From JAAFHB01 sp037133495 (lineage in GTDB: Bacteria > Bacteroidota > Bacteroidia > Bacteroidales > Prolixibacteraceae), in the NCBI GenBank assembly GCA_037133495.1, contig JBAXOA010000004.1, positions 1 through 64,000 of the forward strand: a stretch of DNA of 64,000 nt, written 5' to 3'. A program made the translations under genes and the position numbers. Under the pieces are notes generated by a model, which was given only the letters and a program-made list of their open reading frames with translations, ran no database searches and was not told the DNA's origin. Positions within the stretch are counted from its first letter, which is position 1; every line of letters starts with the position of its first letter. This document shows positions 9,758 to 18,672 of this stretch, piece by piece.

Positions 9758-11977
9758 ATGGAATCTAACGAATTGAAAAAAAACGCAGCATCCGAAGAAC
9801 TTGATGTTCTCAAAAATGATCAAAAAGACGAAGCTGCAACTCCAGGCGAGACTATTAAAAGTGCTGACAACGAAAATGAACCTTCAGCACCCGAGCCGAT
9901 TTCTTTAACCTCAGATTTACCTGAACCTGCATCAGATTCCGATTTGCCTGAAGTTTCGGTTGCAGAAGTACTTGAAATTCAGGAAATAGCAATAGAACCA
10001 GAGGCTGTTCTTGATCAGACGCCTGTCATAGCACCTGAAAAGGATGAGGCAGTAGTGAAGGTTAAAAAACCCCGGAAAACTCAGACGCAAATTCATCCGG
10101 AACCTGTTCCTTCACCCCTGATTGAAGCTGCCGGAACGCCTGAAACAGTCTTAATTGATCATATTGTTCAGGTTGTGGCCGAAGCAGATGACGACGATGA
10201 CGATCTGTTCAGCGATCACGAACCGGATGCCCATGTAATTCCAATCCACGACTATTCTTCTTACAGTAAAGTACAATTAATAAATACTTTAAGAAAAATA
10301 TTGTCTGAAGGTACCGTTGATGAGATCAGACCACACGCTGAAGCGATTAAAGGATGTTTTTACAAGATTCGCAACAATGAGATTCAGGAACAGAAACTGG
10401 CATTCGTAGCTGACGGCAACGAAGAGGAATTATTTGAGCCACTCGAAGATTCCTATGAGGCAGAGTTAAAGGATCTTCTTCGTGAATATAAAAATCTTCG
10501 TGCCGAATTGAATAAAAAGCAGGAGGCAATTAAAGAGGATAATTACCATAAAAAATTAACTATAATTGAGGAGATCAAATCCTTAATCAATAGCGAAGAG
10601 TCGATTAACATGACTTTTCAGGAGTTTAACAATCTGCAGGACAAGTGGAAGGGAATCGGACAGGTTCCTCAAACCAAGGTTAAAGATTTGTGGGAAAATT
10701 ACCATTATCATGTTGAGTTGTTTTATGATTTTGTAAAGATTAACCGTGAGTTGCGTGATTTGGATCTGCGACGGAACATGGATGAAAAATCTAAACTTTG
10801 CAAAAAAGCGGAAGAACTGGCATCAGCCGGCGATTCAGAGGCACTGTCAACATTTAGAGAACTTCAGAAACTCCACGAATCATGGCGTGAAATTGGTCCT
10901 GTTCCCCGCGAAAGCAAACAAGAACTTTGGGAGCGCTTTAAGGCAGCCACAACCCTGATCAATAAGAGATATCAGCAGTTTTTTGAGCAAGAGCGTTCCT
11001 CACAGAAAGAACAATTGCAAAAAAAACTGGAACTTTGCGAACTTGCAGAACAGCACTGCAGTTTTACTTCTGACAATCCACGCGAATGGAACGATGTTAC
11101 AGAAAAGGTGATTGCATTGCAGGAGGCCTGGAAAAACTCCGGTTTTGGGCCACGCAAAGAAAATGCCAAAGTCTGGGAACGTTTCAGAGCTGCAAATGAT
11201 GCATTTTTCCAAAACAAACGTAATTTCTGGAATAAAAGCAAGGATCAGCTGAACAAAAATCTGGCACTCAAATTAGAGATTTGTGAGCAGGCTGACAAAT
11301 TAAAAGAGAGTGATGACTGGAAAGTGACGACAGATAAGTTGATCGCTCTTCAGAAAAAATGGAAAGAAGTTGGTCCTGTACCACGGAAACAATCAGAGTT
11401 GATCTGGAAACGGTTCCGCAGTGCCTGTGACGAGTTCTTTAATCGCAAAACCACTCATTTTTCAGGTGTAACCGGCGATCAGGACGAAAATTACAAAGCT
11501 AAAAAAGCCTTAATTGCAGAAATCGAGAATTTCAAGGCAACAGGTGTCGCCAAAGACGATATTGAAAGTCTGAAGAAATTTCAGGAGAGGTGGGCTGAGA
11601 TTGGATATGTACCATTCCGCAAAAAAGAAGAGCTTCAAACCCGATACCACACTTTGATAGACGGCCATTTTGATCAGTTAAAATTAGATGATCAGGATAT
11701 GGGGCTTTATAAATTCAAAAGCAAAATTGAACATTTAGCTTCACAACCACGTGGCTGGTCAAAAATTAATATGGAACGTGACCGGATCGCGCAGCATTTG
11801 AAACAACTTGAAAGCGACATCAATACATTGGCCAATAATGTGGGTTTCTTTGGCTCAAGCAAAGGTGCGCAATCTTTAATTCAAGGAGTAAATGACCAGA
11901 TGGAAAAAATTAAAATTCAGATCGATTACCTTAAGGCAAAACTTAAGATAATTGATTCTCAGGAAGAGATAAACTAA
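9758..11977 (+). CDS. DUF349 repeat protein
   Basis: The protein has about 740 residues. The first about 180 are acidic, Pro/Ala/Glu-rich and probably disordered. After that come at least five copies of the DUF349 helical repeat, each with a recognisable W.eiGpvPr...elW.rFr pattern: KWKGIGQVPQ, SWREIGPVPRE, AWKNSGFGPRK, KWKEVGPVPRK and RWAEIGYVPFRKK. The C-terminus is a coiled coil ending in the region LEHLASQPRGW to LKAKLKI. DUF349 proteins are widespread in Bacteroidota and no function is assigned with confidence. I chose the ATG at 9758; a TTG at 9716 in frame would add 14 residues. A strong terminator follows. Confidence 0.85.
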   Translation: MESNELKKNAASEELDVLKNDQKDEAATPGETIKSADNENEPSAPEPISLTSDLPEPASDSDLPEVSVAEVLEIQEIAIEPEAVLDQTPVIAPEKDEAVVKVKKPRKTQTQIHPEPVPSPLIEAAGTPETVLIDHIVQVVAEADDDDDDLFSDHEPDAHVIPIHDYSSYSKVQLINTLRKILSEGTVDEIRPHAEAIKGCFYKIRNNEIQEQKLAFVADGNEEELFEPLEDSYEAELKDLLREYKNLRAELNKKQEAIKEDNYHKKLTIIEEIKSLINSEESINMTFQEFNNLQDKWKGIGQVPQTKVKDLWENYHYHVELFYDFVKINRELRDLDLRRNMDEKSKLCKKAEELASAGDSEALSTFRELQKLHESWREIGPVPRESKQELWERFKAATTLINKRYQQFFEQERSSQKEQLQKKLELCELAEQHCSFTSDNPREWNDVTEKVIALQEAWKNSGFGPRKENAKVWERFRAANDAFFQNKRNFWNKSKDQLNKNLALKLEICEQADKLKESDDWKVTTDKLIALQKKWKEVGPVPRKQSELIWKRFRSACDEFFNRKTTHFSGVTGDQDENYKAKKALIAEIENFKATGVAKDDIESLKKFQERWAEIGYVPFRKKEELQTRYHTLIDGHFDQLKLDDQDMGLYKFKSKIEHLASQPRGWSKINMERDRIAQHLKQLESDINTLANNVGFFGSSKGAQSLIQGVNDQMEKIKIQIDYLKAKLKIIDSQEEIN

Positions 11978-11998
11978 TGTTTGACTGATATTTTACAA

Positions 11999-12027
11999 CC
12001 CGTTCCGGCTAACCGGAGCGGGTTTTT
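11999..12027 (+). terminator. Rho-independent terminator after the DUF349 gene
   Basis: A 10-bp stem (cccgttccgg / ccggagcggg, one G-T pair) with a CTAA loop is followed immediately by TTTTT. It starts 21 bp after the stop codon. Confidence 0.9.
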
Positions 12028-12121
12028 CATGATAATAATTCAACCGAATATTAATAAAATGATTCGCAGTTTACGATTATTATTCGTTACTTTGCGAACT
12101 TTTAGAACGCACTAAAATATT

Positions 12122-13732
12122 ATGATTGTGGCCACAACGAAGTATATATTTGTAACAGGCGGTGTGACCTCTTCTTTAGGGAAAGGGATTATTGCTTCAT
12201 CCCTTGCCAAGCTGCTTCAGGCAAGAGGATACAAAGTGACCATTCAGAAATTAGATCCTTACATCAATGTTGATCCGGGAACGCTGAATCCTTACGAACA
12301 TGGCGAATGTTATGTAACAGAAGATGGTGCCGAAACAGATCTTGATCTCGGACACTACGAACGATTTTTGAATTCGCCAACCTCCCAGGCCAATAACGTA
12401 ACAACAGGCAGGATCTATCAGTCGGTAATCAATAAAGAGCGTCGTGGCGATTATCTGGGAAAAACAGTACAGATCATCCCTCATATCACTGATGAGATCA
12501 AAAAATACGTTAAATTCCTTGGGTCGAAGAAAAAATTCGATGTTGTAATATCAGAAATTGGAGGTACGGTTGGCGATATCGAGTCTTTACCTTATATTGA
12601 GGCTGTACGACAGTTAAAATGGGAGATGGGAAGCGATGCTTTATTCATCCATCTTACACTTGTTCCTTATCTCTCGGCATCCGGTGAATTAAAAACCAAG
12701 CCAACACAGCATTCAGTAAAAGCATTACTGGAAAACGGAGTACAACCCGATGTTTTGGTGCTTAGGACCGAACATCCGCTCTCTCCGGGATTGAAAGAAA
12801 AAGTGGCCTTGTTTTGCAATGTAAATAAAGAGGCTGTCATTGAATCAATTGACGTCCACACAATTTACGAGGTTCCTATTAAGATGAAAGAGGAAAAACT
12901 CGACGAAATTGTTCTTAAAAAATTGGGACTTCCTTTGGGAGCACCTCCCGAACTTAAAGAATGGAATGATTTTCTTTACCGGTATAAAAATCCTAAAAGA
13001 GAGATTAAAGTAGCGCTTATTGGAAAATATGTTGAGCTTCATGATGCATACAAGTCCATTTCGGAAGCATTGATACATGCAGGTGCGACCAATGAATGCA
13101 GGGTAAACATCGAATGGATACACTCAGAAAGGATAACTGAGGAAAATATTGAAAGGAGATTAAAAGGATGTTCCGGAATAATCATAGCCCCCGGATTTGG
13201 ACATCGCGGTATTGAAGGAAAAATCGTTGCGGCAAAATACGCCCGCCTCAATAAAATTCCTTTTTTCGGAATATGTCTTGGAATGCAGATTGCCGTGATT
13301 GAATTTGCCCGCAATGTTTTGAAAATGTGTGATGCCGATTCCACTGAAATGAATACGGAGACTAAATTTCCGGTTATAGACCTGATGGAAGAGCAAAAAG
13401 AAATTACGGACAAAGGAGGAACAATGCGTTTAGGAGCCTATACCTGTCATCTTAAAAAGGATACCAAAGCTTACGCAGCTTATGGCAAATCAAAGATAAC
13501 AGAAAGACACAGACATCGTTACGAATTTAATGATGCCTATCTGAAGAAATTTGAAGAAGCAGGGATGAAAGCGACAGGAATCAACCCGGATACTAAACTG
13601 GTTGAAGTCATTGAAATTTCTGATCATCCATGGTTCGTTGGAGTTCAGTTCCATCCCGAATATAGCAGTACGGTTTTGCAGCCACATCCTTTATTTATTG
13701 CATTTATAAAATCAGTTCTCGATAATTCTTAA
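12122..13732 (+). CDS. pyrG: CTP synthase
   Basis: PyrG aminates UTP to CTP with glutamine and ATP, the last step of pyrimidine nucleotide synthesis. The 536-residue protein has the N-terminal synthase domain with the P-loop-like GGVTSSLGKGI, then DPYINVDPGTLNP and DGAETDLDLGHYERF. The C-terminal class I glutamine amidotransferase has the nucleophile Cys in GICLGMQ and the His/Glu pair in FHPEYSS. Length and motif order are complete. It stands 145 bp after the DUF349 gene, separated by a terminator, and yidC follows after a 25-bp gap, so pyrG and yidC probably share a transcript that ends at the hairpin at 15704. A TACTTTG-like promoter box is present near 12090. Confidence 0.98.
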   Translation: MIVATTKYIFVTGGVTSSLGKGIIASSLAKLLQARGYKVTIQKLDPYINVDPGTLNPYEHGECYVTEDGAETDLDLGHYERFLNSPTSQANNVTTGRIYQSVINKERRGDYLGKTVQIIPHITDEIKKYVKFLGSKKKFDVVISEIGGTVGDIESLPYIEAVRQLKWEMGSDALFIHLTLVPYLSASGELKTKPTQHSVKALLENGVQPDVLVLRTEHPLSPGLKEKVALFCNVNKEAVIESIDVHTIYEVPIKMKEEKLDEIVLKKLGLPLGAPPELKEWNDFLYRYKNPKREIKVALIGKYVELHDAYKSISEALIHAGATNECRVNIEWIHSERITEENIERRLKGCSGIIIAPGFGHRGIEGKIVAAKYARLNKIPFFGICLGMQIAVIEFARNVLKMCDADSTEMNTETKFPVIDLMEEQKEITDKGGTMRLGAYTCHLKKDTKAYAAYGKSKITERHRHRYEFNDAYLKKFEEAGMKATGINPDTKLVEVIEISDHPWFVGVQFHPEYSSTVLQPHPLFIAFIKSVLDNS

Positions 13733-13757
13733 TAAAAAAATACGATTATTACTATTT

Positions 13758-15698
13758 ATGGATAAAAATACAATTACAGGCCTCGCACTTATTTTTGTGA
13801 TCCTGGTCACTTTTAGTTATTTCAATAAACCATCAGAACGCGATATAGAGATAGCAAAACGACAAAGCGATTCAATCGTTCTTGTTGAAACACAAAATAC
13901 ACTTCAGGCAGAAGCAAAAGCTAAAGAAACTCAGGTTGCTCTTCAATCAAAACTTTCCAATCCCGCTTCAGACACCGCCGGAGGAAAAAGTGCTGAAAAT
14001 GAACTTAAAAATCTTTACGGAGTATTTGCAGAAGCAGTAAAAGGAACCGAGCATTTCATCACAATAGAAAATAACCTGATGAAGGTGAAAGTTTCAAATA
14101 AAGGTGGAAAAATTTATTCTGTCGAACTGAAAAATTATAAGAGATTTAATGGTAAGCCGCTTATCCTTTTTGAAGGGGATAAAAATCGCTTTGGACTAAA
14201 TTTCTTTTCACAAAACAAAAGCATTCAAACCGATCAGTTCTTTTTTATTCCTTCTGTCTCTGATACAATAATTTCTGTTTCAGGGCCTTCCATTTCTAAA
14301 GGTAAAGAAGGCCGTGAGAAGTTCAATAAACCCACAGATTCTTCCAAATCACTGGCGATGCGCCTGGATGCCGGGAATGGTGTCTCAGTCGAGTATGTCT
14401 ATACCCTGAAGCACAACTCTTTTATGGTCGGTTTCGACATCAAGACTGCCGGACTGAAAAAGGTAATGGGAGCAAATTCGAATTATATCAATTTTGCGTG
14501 GACTCAGGAAATGCCTCGTCAGGAAAAGGTTTCCAAATTTGGAGAAGATAACTATGCAACCGCTTACTTCAAGTACTATAAGGATGAGGCAGATAAAATT
14601 GCCCCTACTAAATCGGAGTCAAAAGCACTGACAACCAAAGTTGAATGGGTTAGTTTCAAAACGCTTTTCTTTTCTTCGGCGCTTATAGCCGACAAAGCTT
14701 TCTTAAACGGACAGGTTAGCACCAAAATCAGAGGTGCCAAAGATACCCTGTATGTTTCGGATATGACCGCAGACTTAACAATTCCACTTGACAATTCGGG
14801 AAGTGAAACTTTTCCTGCCAGATTTTTCTTCGGGCCCAATCAGTATAATACGCTTAATCAGTATAATATAAAACTTGAAGACGAACTGGCACTTGGCTGG
14901 ACCGTAATCGGATGGGTTAATAAATATATTATCATTCCCGCATTTGATTTTCTGAGGAGATATATCGGCAATTTTGGATTGATTATTTTGCTGTTGACCA
15001 TCTATGTGAAGCTGATTATCGCACCTTTCACCTATAAATCTTATATTTCCCAGGCTAAAATGAGGTTGTTAAAGCCTGAGATAGAGGAGATTCAGAAGAA
15101 ATTCGGAGAAGACAAAAAAATGGAGTCGCAACAGGCTGTAATGGCACTCTATAAAAGGGCAGGAGTTAACCCCATGGGCGGTTGCTTGCCAATGATCTTT
15201 CAGATGCCAATACTTGTGGCGATGTTTTATTTCTTTCCGATCTCCATTGAATTAAGGCAGCAAAGCTTCCTCTGGGCGCATGACCTCTCTTCCTTTGATT
15301 CAATCGTAACACTTCCGTGGGATATCCCCTGGTATGGAAGTCACGTGAGTCTTTTCTGCTTGCTGATGACCGTTACCAACATCCTTTATGTGAAATACAA
15401 TAACGAGATGAGTGCAGCCGGAACGCAGCAAATGCCTGGCATGAAGACCATGATGTACATGATGCCGGTTATGTTCCTTTTCATCTTCAACAGCTATGCA
15501 TCAGGATTGAGTTTGTACTATTTCTTGTCGTTGGTATTTACCTTTGTGCAGATGTGGATTTTCAAAAGACTGATTGATGAAGACGCGATCCACGCCCAAT
15601 TGAAAGCCAAGCAAAAGATGCCGGTTACAAAATCAAAATTTCAGGAAAGGCTTGAGCAGATGTCTAAGCAAAAAAATATTCCTCAAAAGAAAAGATAA
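13758..15698 (+). CDS. yidC: Membrane protein insertase YidC
   Basis: YidC inserts and folds inner-membrane proteins, alone or with SecYEG. The protein has 646 residues. Residues about 5-22 form the first membrane segment. A large periplasmic domain fills residues about 90-370. The conserved insertase core from about residue 400 contains FGLIILLLTIYVKLIIAPFT, a cytoplasmic helical hairpin with KPEIEEIQKKFGEDKK, and then NPMGGCLPMIFQMPILVAMFY. Two further membrane helices follow, the last near YASGLSLYYFLSLV. The C-terminus is strongly basic, suited to ribosome contact. It is downstream of pyrG and is closed by a terminator. Confidence 0.97.
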   Translation: MDKNTITGLALIFVILVTFSYFNKPSERDIEIAKRQSDSIVLVETQNTLQAEAKAKETQVALQSKLSNPASDTAGGKSAENELKNLYGVFAEAVKGTEHFITIENNLMKVKVSNKGGKIYSVELKNYKRFNGKPLILFEGDKNRFGLNFFSQNKSIQTDQFFFIPSVSDTIISVSGPSISKGKEGREKFNKPTDSSKSLAMRLDAGNGVSVEYVYTLKHNSFMVGFDIKTAGLKKVMGANSNYINFAWTQEMPRQEKVSKFGEDNYATAYFKYYKDEADKIAPTKSESKALTTKVEWVSFKTLFFSSALIADKAFLNGQVSTKIRGAKDTLYVSDMTADLTIPLDNSGSETFPARFFFGPNQYNTLNQYNIKLEDELALGWTVIGWVNKYIIIPAFDFLRRYIGNFGLIILLLTIYVKLIIAPFTYKSYISQAKMRLLKPEIEEIQKKFGEDKKMESQQAVMALYKRAGVNPMGGCLPMIFQMPILVAMFYFFPISIELRQQSFLWAHDLSSFDSIVTLPWDIPWYGSHVSLFCLLMTVTNILYVKYNNEMSAAGTQQMPGMKTMMYMMPVMFLFIFNSYASGLSLYYFLSLVFTFVQMWIFKRLIDEDAIHAQLKAKQKMPVTKSKFQERLEQMSKQKNIPQKKR

Positions 15699-15703
15699 AA
15701 AAA

Positions 15704-15730
15704 ATGCTCCGAAAAAGGAGCATTTTTTTT
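15704..15730 (+). terminator. Rho-independent terminator after yidC
   Basis: A perfect 7-bp stem (atgctcc / ggagcat) with a GAAAAA loop is followed by seven T residues, directly behind the yidC stop codon. Confidence 0.92.
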
Positions 15731-15952
15731 GTGGTAAACAATTTAATTAGTTTTGATGAAAATGCTTTTGTCGTTTGGTGATTCGATCAGGATAAAAACT
15801 ATGATCCAAAGGAAGATTGCTTTCCTGGATTTGAACTTAACGACGGGACAATTGAAGGCGCTTTAAAAGCGGGTAGTAAGGCCTATCCTCCACGTTGGGC
15901 TCCTGTAGTACCTGAATTTCTGAGTTTATTTAAAAAGATGTTTGGGAAATAG
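15731..15952 (+). pseudogene. Decayed ORF remnant with one in-frame TGA
   Basis: In the frame starting GTG at 15731 the translation reads protein-like for 16 codons, ending AFVVW. It then meets TGA at 15779-15781 and continues for 56 further codons from FDQDKNYDP to EFLSLFKKMFGK with a normal TAG stop at 15950. The second part has no start codon of its own. Its composition (Trp, Cys, Pro, aromatic residues) looks like a real protein rather than noise. I do not recognise the family. It sits at the left border of the ATPase/TOPRIM pair, which suggests that the locus has been a site of gene gain and loss. It could also be chance. Confidence 0.35.
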
Positions 15953-16022
15953 GTTGGAAGAAGTTTATTACCTTCGTAAATATTTTTTTTAATGGAACCG
16001 AGAGATTTTATAAATAAGGCTG

Positions 16023-17168
16023 ATGATTATATCGAGATTAATTTTAAGAAACTGGAAAAACTTCAAGGAACTTGATGTCAAACTTCAGGATAGAGTGATT
16101 ATTGTAGGAGCCAATGCTTCGGGTAAATCAAATCTCCTGGATGTCTTCAGGTTTTTAAGAGATATTGCCAAGCCTGGTGGCGGTTTGCAAAAGGCTGTTA
16201 CCGACAGAGGGGGCATAACCAAGCTACGTTCACTTGCTGCAAGAAAAAACCCCAACGTTGAAATTGAGGTACACTTATCTGAGTTTGGTTCGGATGAGGT
16301 GTTATGGAAGTATGGAATTGGGATAAAACAAGAATCAAGAGGTTATCGTTTACCTTATTTGTCGTATGAAAAAGTTTGGAAAGGAGACAAATTATTAGTT
16401 GATAGACCAGTAATTGATGACAATAAAGATATTGTTCGTTTGACACAGACTTACCTTGAACAAATAAATACGAATAAGGATTTTAGGGAAGTGGTAAAGT
16501 TTTTTGAAAACACTTTATATCTTCATCTTGTTCCACAACTATTAAAATATCCATCAGCTTTCACCGGGCCGGATTTACCTGGTGACCCTTTTGGAAAAGG
16601 GTTTTTAGAGCGGGTTGCCAAGGTAAATGAAAAAACGCGGAAGTCCTGGCTTCACAAAATTGAACTAGCATTGAAGCTTGCTGTTCCGCAACTTACCCAT
16701 CTTGAATTTACAACCGAAAATGGGTATCCTCATATTGAAGCTATATATGAACATTGGCGTCCGGGCGCAGGCAAACAGAAAGAAGACCAGTTTAGTGATG
16801 GAACTTTGCGAATGATTGGATTACTATGGGCATTGCAGGAAGGTGATTCTCTATTGTTGCTTGAAGAACCGGAACTTTCATTGAATGGCGCTATAGTTTC
16901 AAAACTTGCTCCTTTAATTCATCGTTTACAAAAGCCAAGAAAACGACAGGTGATTATTTCAACGCATAGTTCTGACCTTTTAAGCGACAAGGGAATTTCC
17001 TTAAATGAAATAATAGTTCTTGAACCAGCATCTGAGGGAACTAAAGCTAGCGTTGCATCTGATATTGAAGATGTTAAAAATCTGCTCAGGGGAGGAATGA
17101 CACCTGGATCAGCTATTCTTCCGCGCATTAAACCCAAAAACATAAATCAGCTCACACTAGAATTTTAG
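16023..17168 (+). CDS. AAA/SMC-like ATPase (OLD/AAA_21 type), putative defence ATPase
   Basis: The protein has 381 residues. The Walker A is GANASGKSN (residues about 29-37) after the RecF/SMC-style beginning ISRLILRNWKNFKELDV. An ABC-like signature region FSDGTLRMIGLLWAL comes at about 259, then Walker B with catalytic Glu in LLLLEEPELSLN, and the H-loop IISTHSSDLLS. This is the head domain of OLD-family, RecF-like ATPases. It is followed after one base by a TOPRIM-like protein, the split architecture seen in several anti-phage systems (for example ATPase plus DUF4435 in PARIS). The ATP-binding residues look intact. No membrane segment or DNA-binding domain is seen. The family is clear; a role in defence is inferred from architecture. 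Confidence 0.8.
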   Translation: MIISRLILRNWKNFKELDVKLQDRVIIVGANASGKSNLLDVFRFLRDIAKPGGGLQKAVTDRGGITKLRSLAARKNPNVEIEVHLSEFGSDEVLWKYGIGIKQESRGYRLPYLSYEKVWKGDKLLVDRPVIDDNKDIVRLTQTYLEQINTNKDFREVVKFFENTLYLHLVPQLLKYPSAFTGPDLPGDPFGKGFLERVAKVNEKTRKSWLHKIELALKLAVPQLTHLEFTTENGYPHIEAIYEHWRPGAGKQKEDQFSDGTLRMIGLLWALQEGDSLLLLEEPELSLNGAIVSKLAPLIHRLQKPRKRQVIISTHSSDLLSDKGISLNEIIVLEPASEGTKASVASDIEDVKNLLRGGMTPGSAILPRIKPKNINQLTLEF

Positions 17169-17169
17169 T

Positions 17170-17772
17170 ATGAATCTAATACCACTAAACCTTGTATTTG
17201 AGGATCAAATAAGTGAATTCGTAATGGTTAAACTTGCTGAAGAGACGAATAAATATTTTATTGCAAATTCTTATTCAGAAGGCGGCTTCGGTTACATTAA
17301 AAAAAATATTGGTGGCTTTAATGAAGCTTCCAGAGGTTGTCCTTTTTTTGTTCTAACTGATTTAGATACAGTTAATTGTGCTCCTACCCTGAAAGAGGAT
17401 TGGCTCAGAGGCTCGGAACATCCAAATTTAATTTTCAGAATTGCGGTTCGGGAGGTTGAAGCATGGCTATTGGCAGATATAGAAGGATTTTCGCAATTCA
17501 CTGGGATATCAATAGTAAATTTTCGTGAAGACATTGAAGATATTGAAGATCCCAAAGCAGAACTTCTACGATTAGTAAAACGTTGCAGAATCCGAAAAAT
17601 CAAGGAGGATATTTTACCTAAAAATGAATTTGCGGCAGTTGGTCCAAACTACAATGGCCGGTTAGGTGAATTTGTAGTCAAATATTGGAATATTAATCGT
17701 GCAATTGAGCGTTCTGACAGTCTGAGAAGAGCGATGTTTCATCTTTCAAGCTTTGATGTGGATTATAATTAA
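17170..17772 (+). CDS. DUF4276-like TOPRIM-fold partner protein
   Basis: The 200-residue protein begins NLIPLNLVFEDQISEF. This matches the first strand and acidic residue of DUF4276/OLD-type TOPRIM proteins, where the usual motif is VEGxTE. A DxD follows in FFVLTDLDTVNC (residues about 57-68), and then the typical REVEAWLLAD. TOPRIM proteins of this kind are Mg-dependent nucleases or their relatives, working with an OLD-like ATPase. Here the partner ends one base upstream, so the two are co-transcribed and very likely one complex. The first acidic motif is divergent (FEDQISE), so nuclease activity is uncertain. It is convergent with the Cys-rich gene. Confidence 0.65.
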   Translation: MNLIPLNLVFEDQISEFVMVKLAEETNKYFIANSYSEGGFGYIKKNIGGFNEASRGCPFFVLTDLDTVNCAPTLKEDWLRGSEHPNLIFRIAVREVEAWLLADIEGFSQFTGISIVNFREDIEDIEDPKAELLRLVKRCRIRKIKEDILPKNEFAAVGPNYNGRLGEFVVKYWNINRAIERSDSLRRAMFHLSSFDVDYN

Positions 17773-17793
17773 ACTTGGATCTTAAGGCTCACT

Positions 17794-17982
17794 TTATACT
17801 CCGTTTGTGATTTTCATCTCAGCCATACATTCATTGCAAAGACATTCGTCGAACTGAGCAGCGATATCGTCCAGAATATTTTCAGGTATTTCAAGTTCAA
17901 GGCACGGACAGCGGATTGTTCCGGTGCAGATATGAACCTTACTGCAACGTGCACATTCTTTAGGTTCGTATTTTGAATACAT
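17794..17982 (-). CDS. Small cysteine-rich CWC-family protein
   Basis: The protein has 62 residues and nine cysteines, with the patterns CARCSKVHIC, RCPCLELEIP and CLCNECM. This fits the Cys_rich_CWC family, probably a metal-binding protein of unknown role. The ATG at 17982 is preferred because the frame's earlier ATG at 18063 would overlap the flavoprotein gene by 59 bp and add a non-conserved leader. It is the last gene of the long minus-strand operon, 22 bp after the ferredoxin-reductase-like gene. It might bind Fe or Zn in an electron-transfer role with that flavoprotein, but nothing in the sequence proves it. Confidence 0.75.
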   Translation of the reverse strand: MYSKYEPKECARCSKVHICTGTIRCPCLELEIPENILDDIAAQFDECLCNECMAEMKITNGV

Positions 17983-18004
17983 GGTTGAAAATTTGACTAA
18001 ATTA

Positions 18005-18661
18005 TCAAAAAAACACTTCTGTGCGTATATTTTCAGGACTGATACCATTTTGCTCGAGTTCATCGGTCACTTCATGCACCATACCTGAGTTTCCGCAGAT
18101 ATAAAAGATCGAATCTTTCCTGATTCCCTTTTCCCTGAGATATTGGGTTACACGACCGGAGTAAGTTCCCCGCTTGTCACGTGAGGTGCAAAGCGTATAA
18201 TGTTCAGGCGGGTAATCTGCGGAATTGTAGGCTTCTTCAATGTATTTTACCCCATGAATGACTTCATAATTAAGACCAGGATTCGACAGTATAATACTAT
18301 GAAAAGGTGAAATGCCGGTTCCTGAAGCCACAAATGTGTAATGATTTATTTCACCGGGCTGCCAGTTTCTGAGTACAAAGAACCCAAACGGGCCTGTAAT
18401 CTCGACTTTTGTCCCGATTTTCAGGTATTTCAGTTCTTTTGATATTTCACCATCCACTACCTCCTTGATAAGCAGATCGATATACGGGGCATCTTCGGGA
18501 CTGTAAATTGAGTATTCCCTGGCTTTGTATTCACCAGGAATGTTCAAAACAAGGTATTGCCCTGCTTTAAACTGAAAATCATTTTTTTCAAGTCTTAAAA
18601 CATAAGTTGATTGGGTCAAATTAATAATGCCCAATACCTTACTATATACTATTTTCTTCAT
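18005..18661 (-). CDS. FAD-dependent ferredoxin--NAD(P)H reductase-like oxidoreductase
   Basis: The 218-residue protein has the two-domain FNR fold. The FAD-binding barrel carries REYSIYSPEDAP (RxYS type, residues about 48-59) and EITGPFGFF. The NAD(P)-binding domain has GTGISPFHSII, then LCTSRDKRGTYSGRVTQYLRE and the terminal CGNSGMVHEVTDEL. It has no 2Fe-2S domain of its own, so it needs a separate electron carrier. It lies 11 bp downstream of lipA and is followed by a Cys-rich protein. One inference is that it supplies electrons to the radical SAM enzyme LipA through a ferredoxin. It could equally be a general ferredoxin reductase. Confidence 0.8.
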   Translation of the reverse strand: MKKIVYSKVLGIINLTQSTYVLRLEKNDFQFKAGQYLVLNIPGEYKAREYSIYSPEDAPYIDLLIKEVVDGEISKELKYLKIGTKVEITGPFGFFVLRNWQPGEINHYTFVASGTGISPFHSIILSNPGLNYEVIHGVKYIEEAYNSADYPPEHYTLCTSRDKRGTYSGRVTQYLREKGIRKDSIFYICGNSGMVHEVTDELEQNGISPENIRTEVFF

Positions 18662-18672
18662 TTAGTAACCTC

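Noticed and set aside
15779..15781. TGA as a possible selenocysteine codon
   Set aside because: The surrounding ORF is only about 70 codons, begins with GTG, matches no selenoprotein family known to me, and I see no SECIS-like hairpin. Decay is the simpler explanation.
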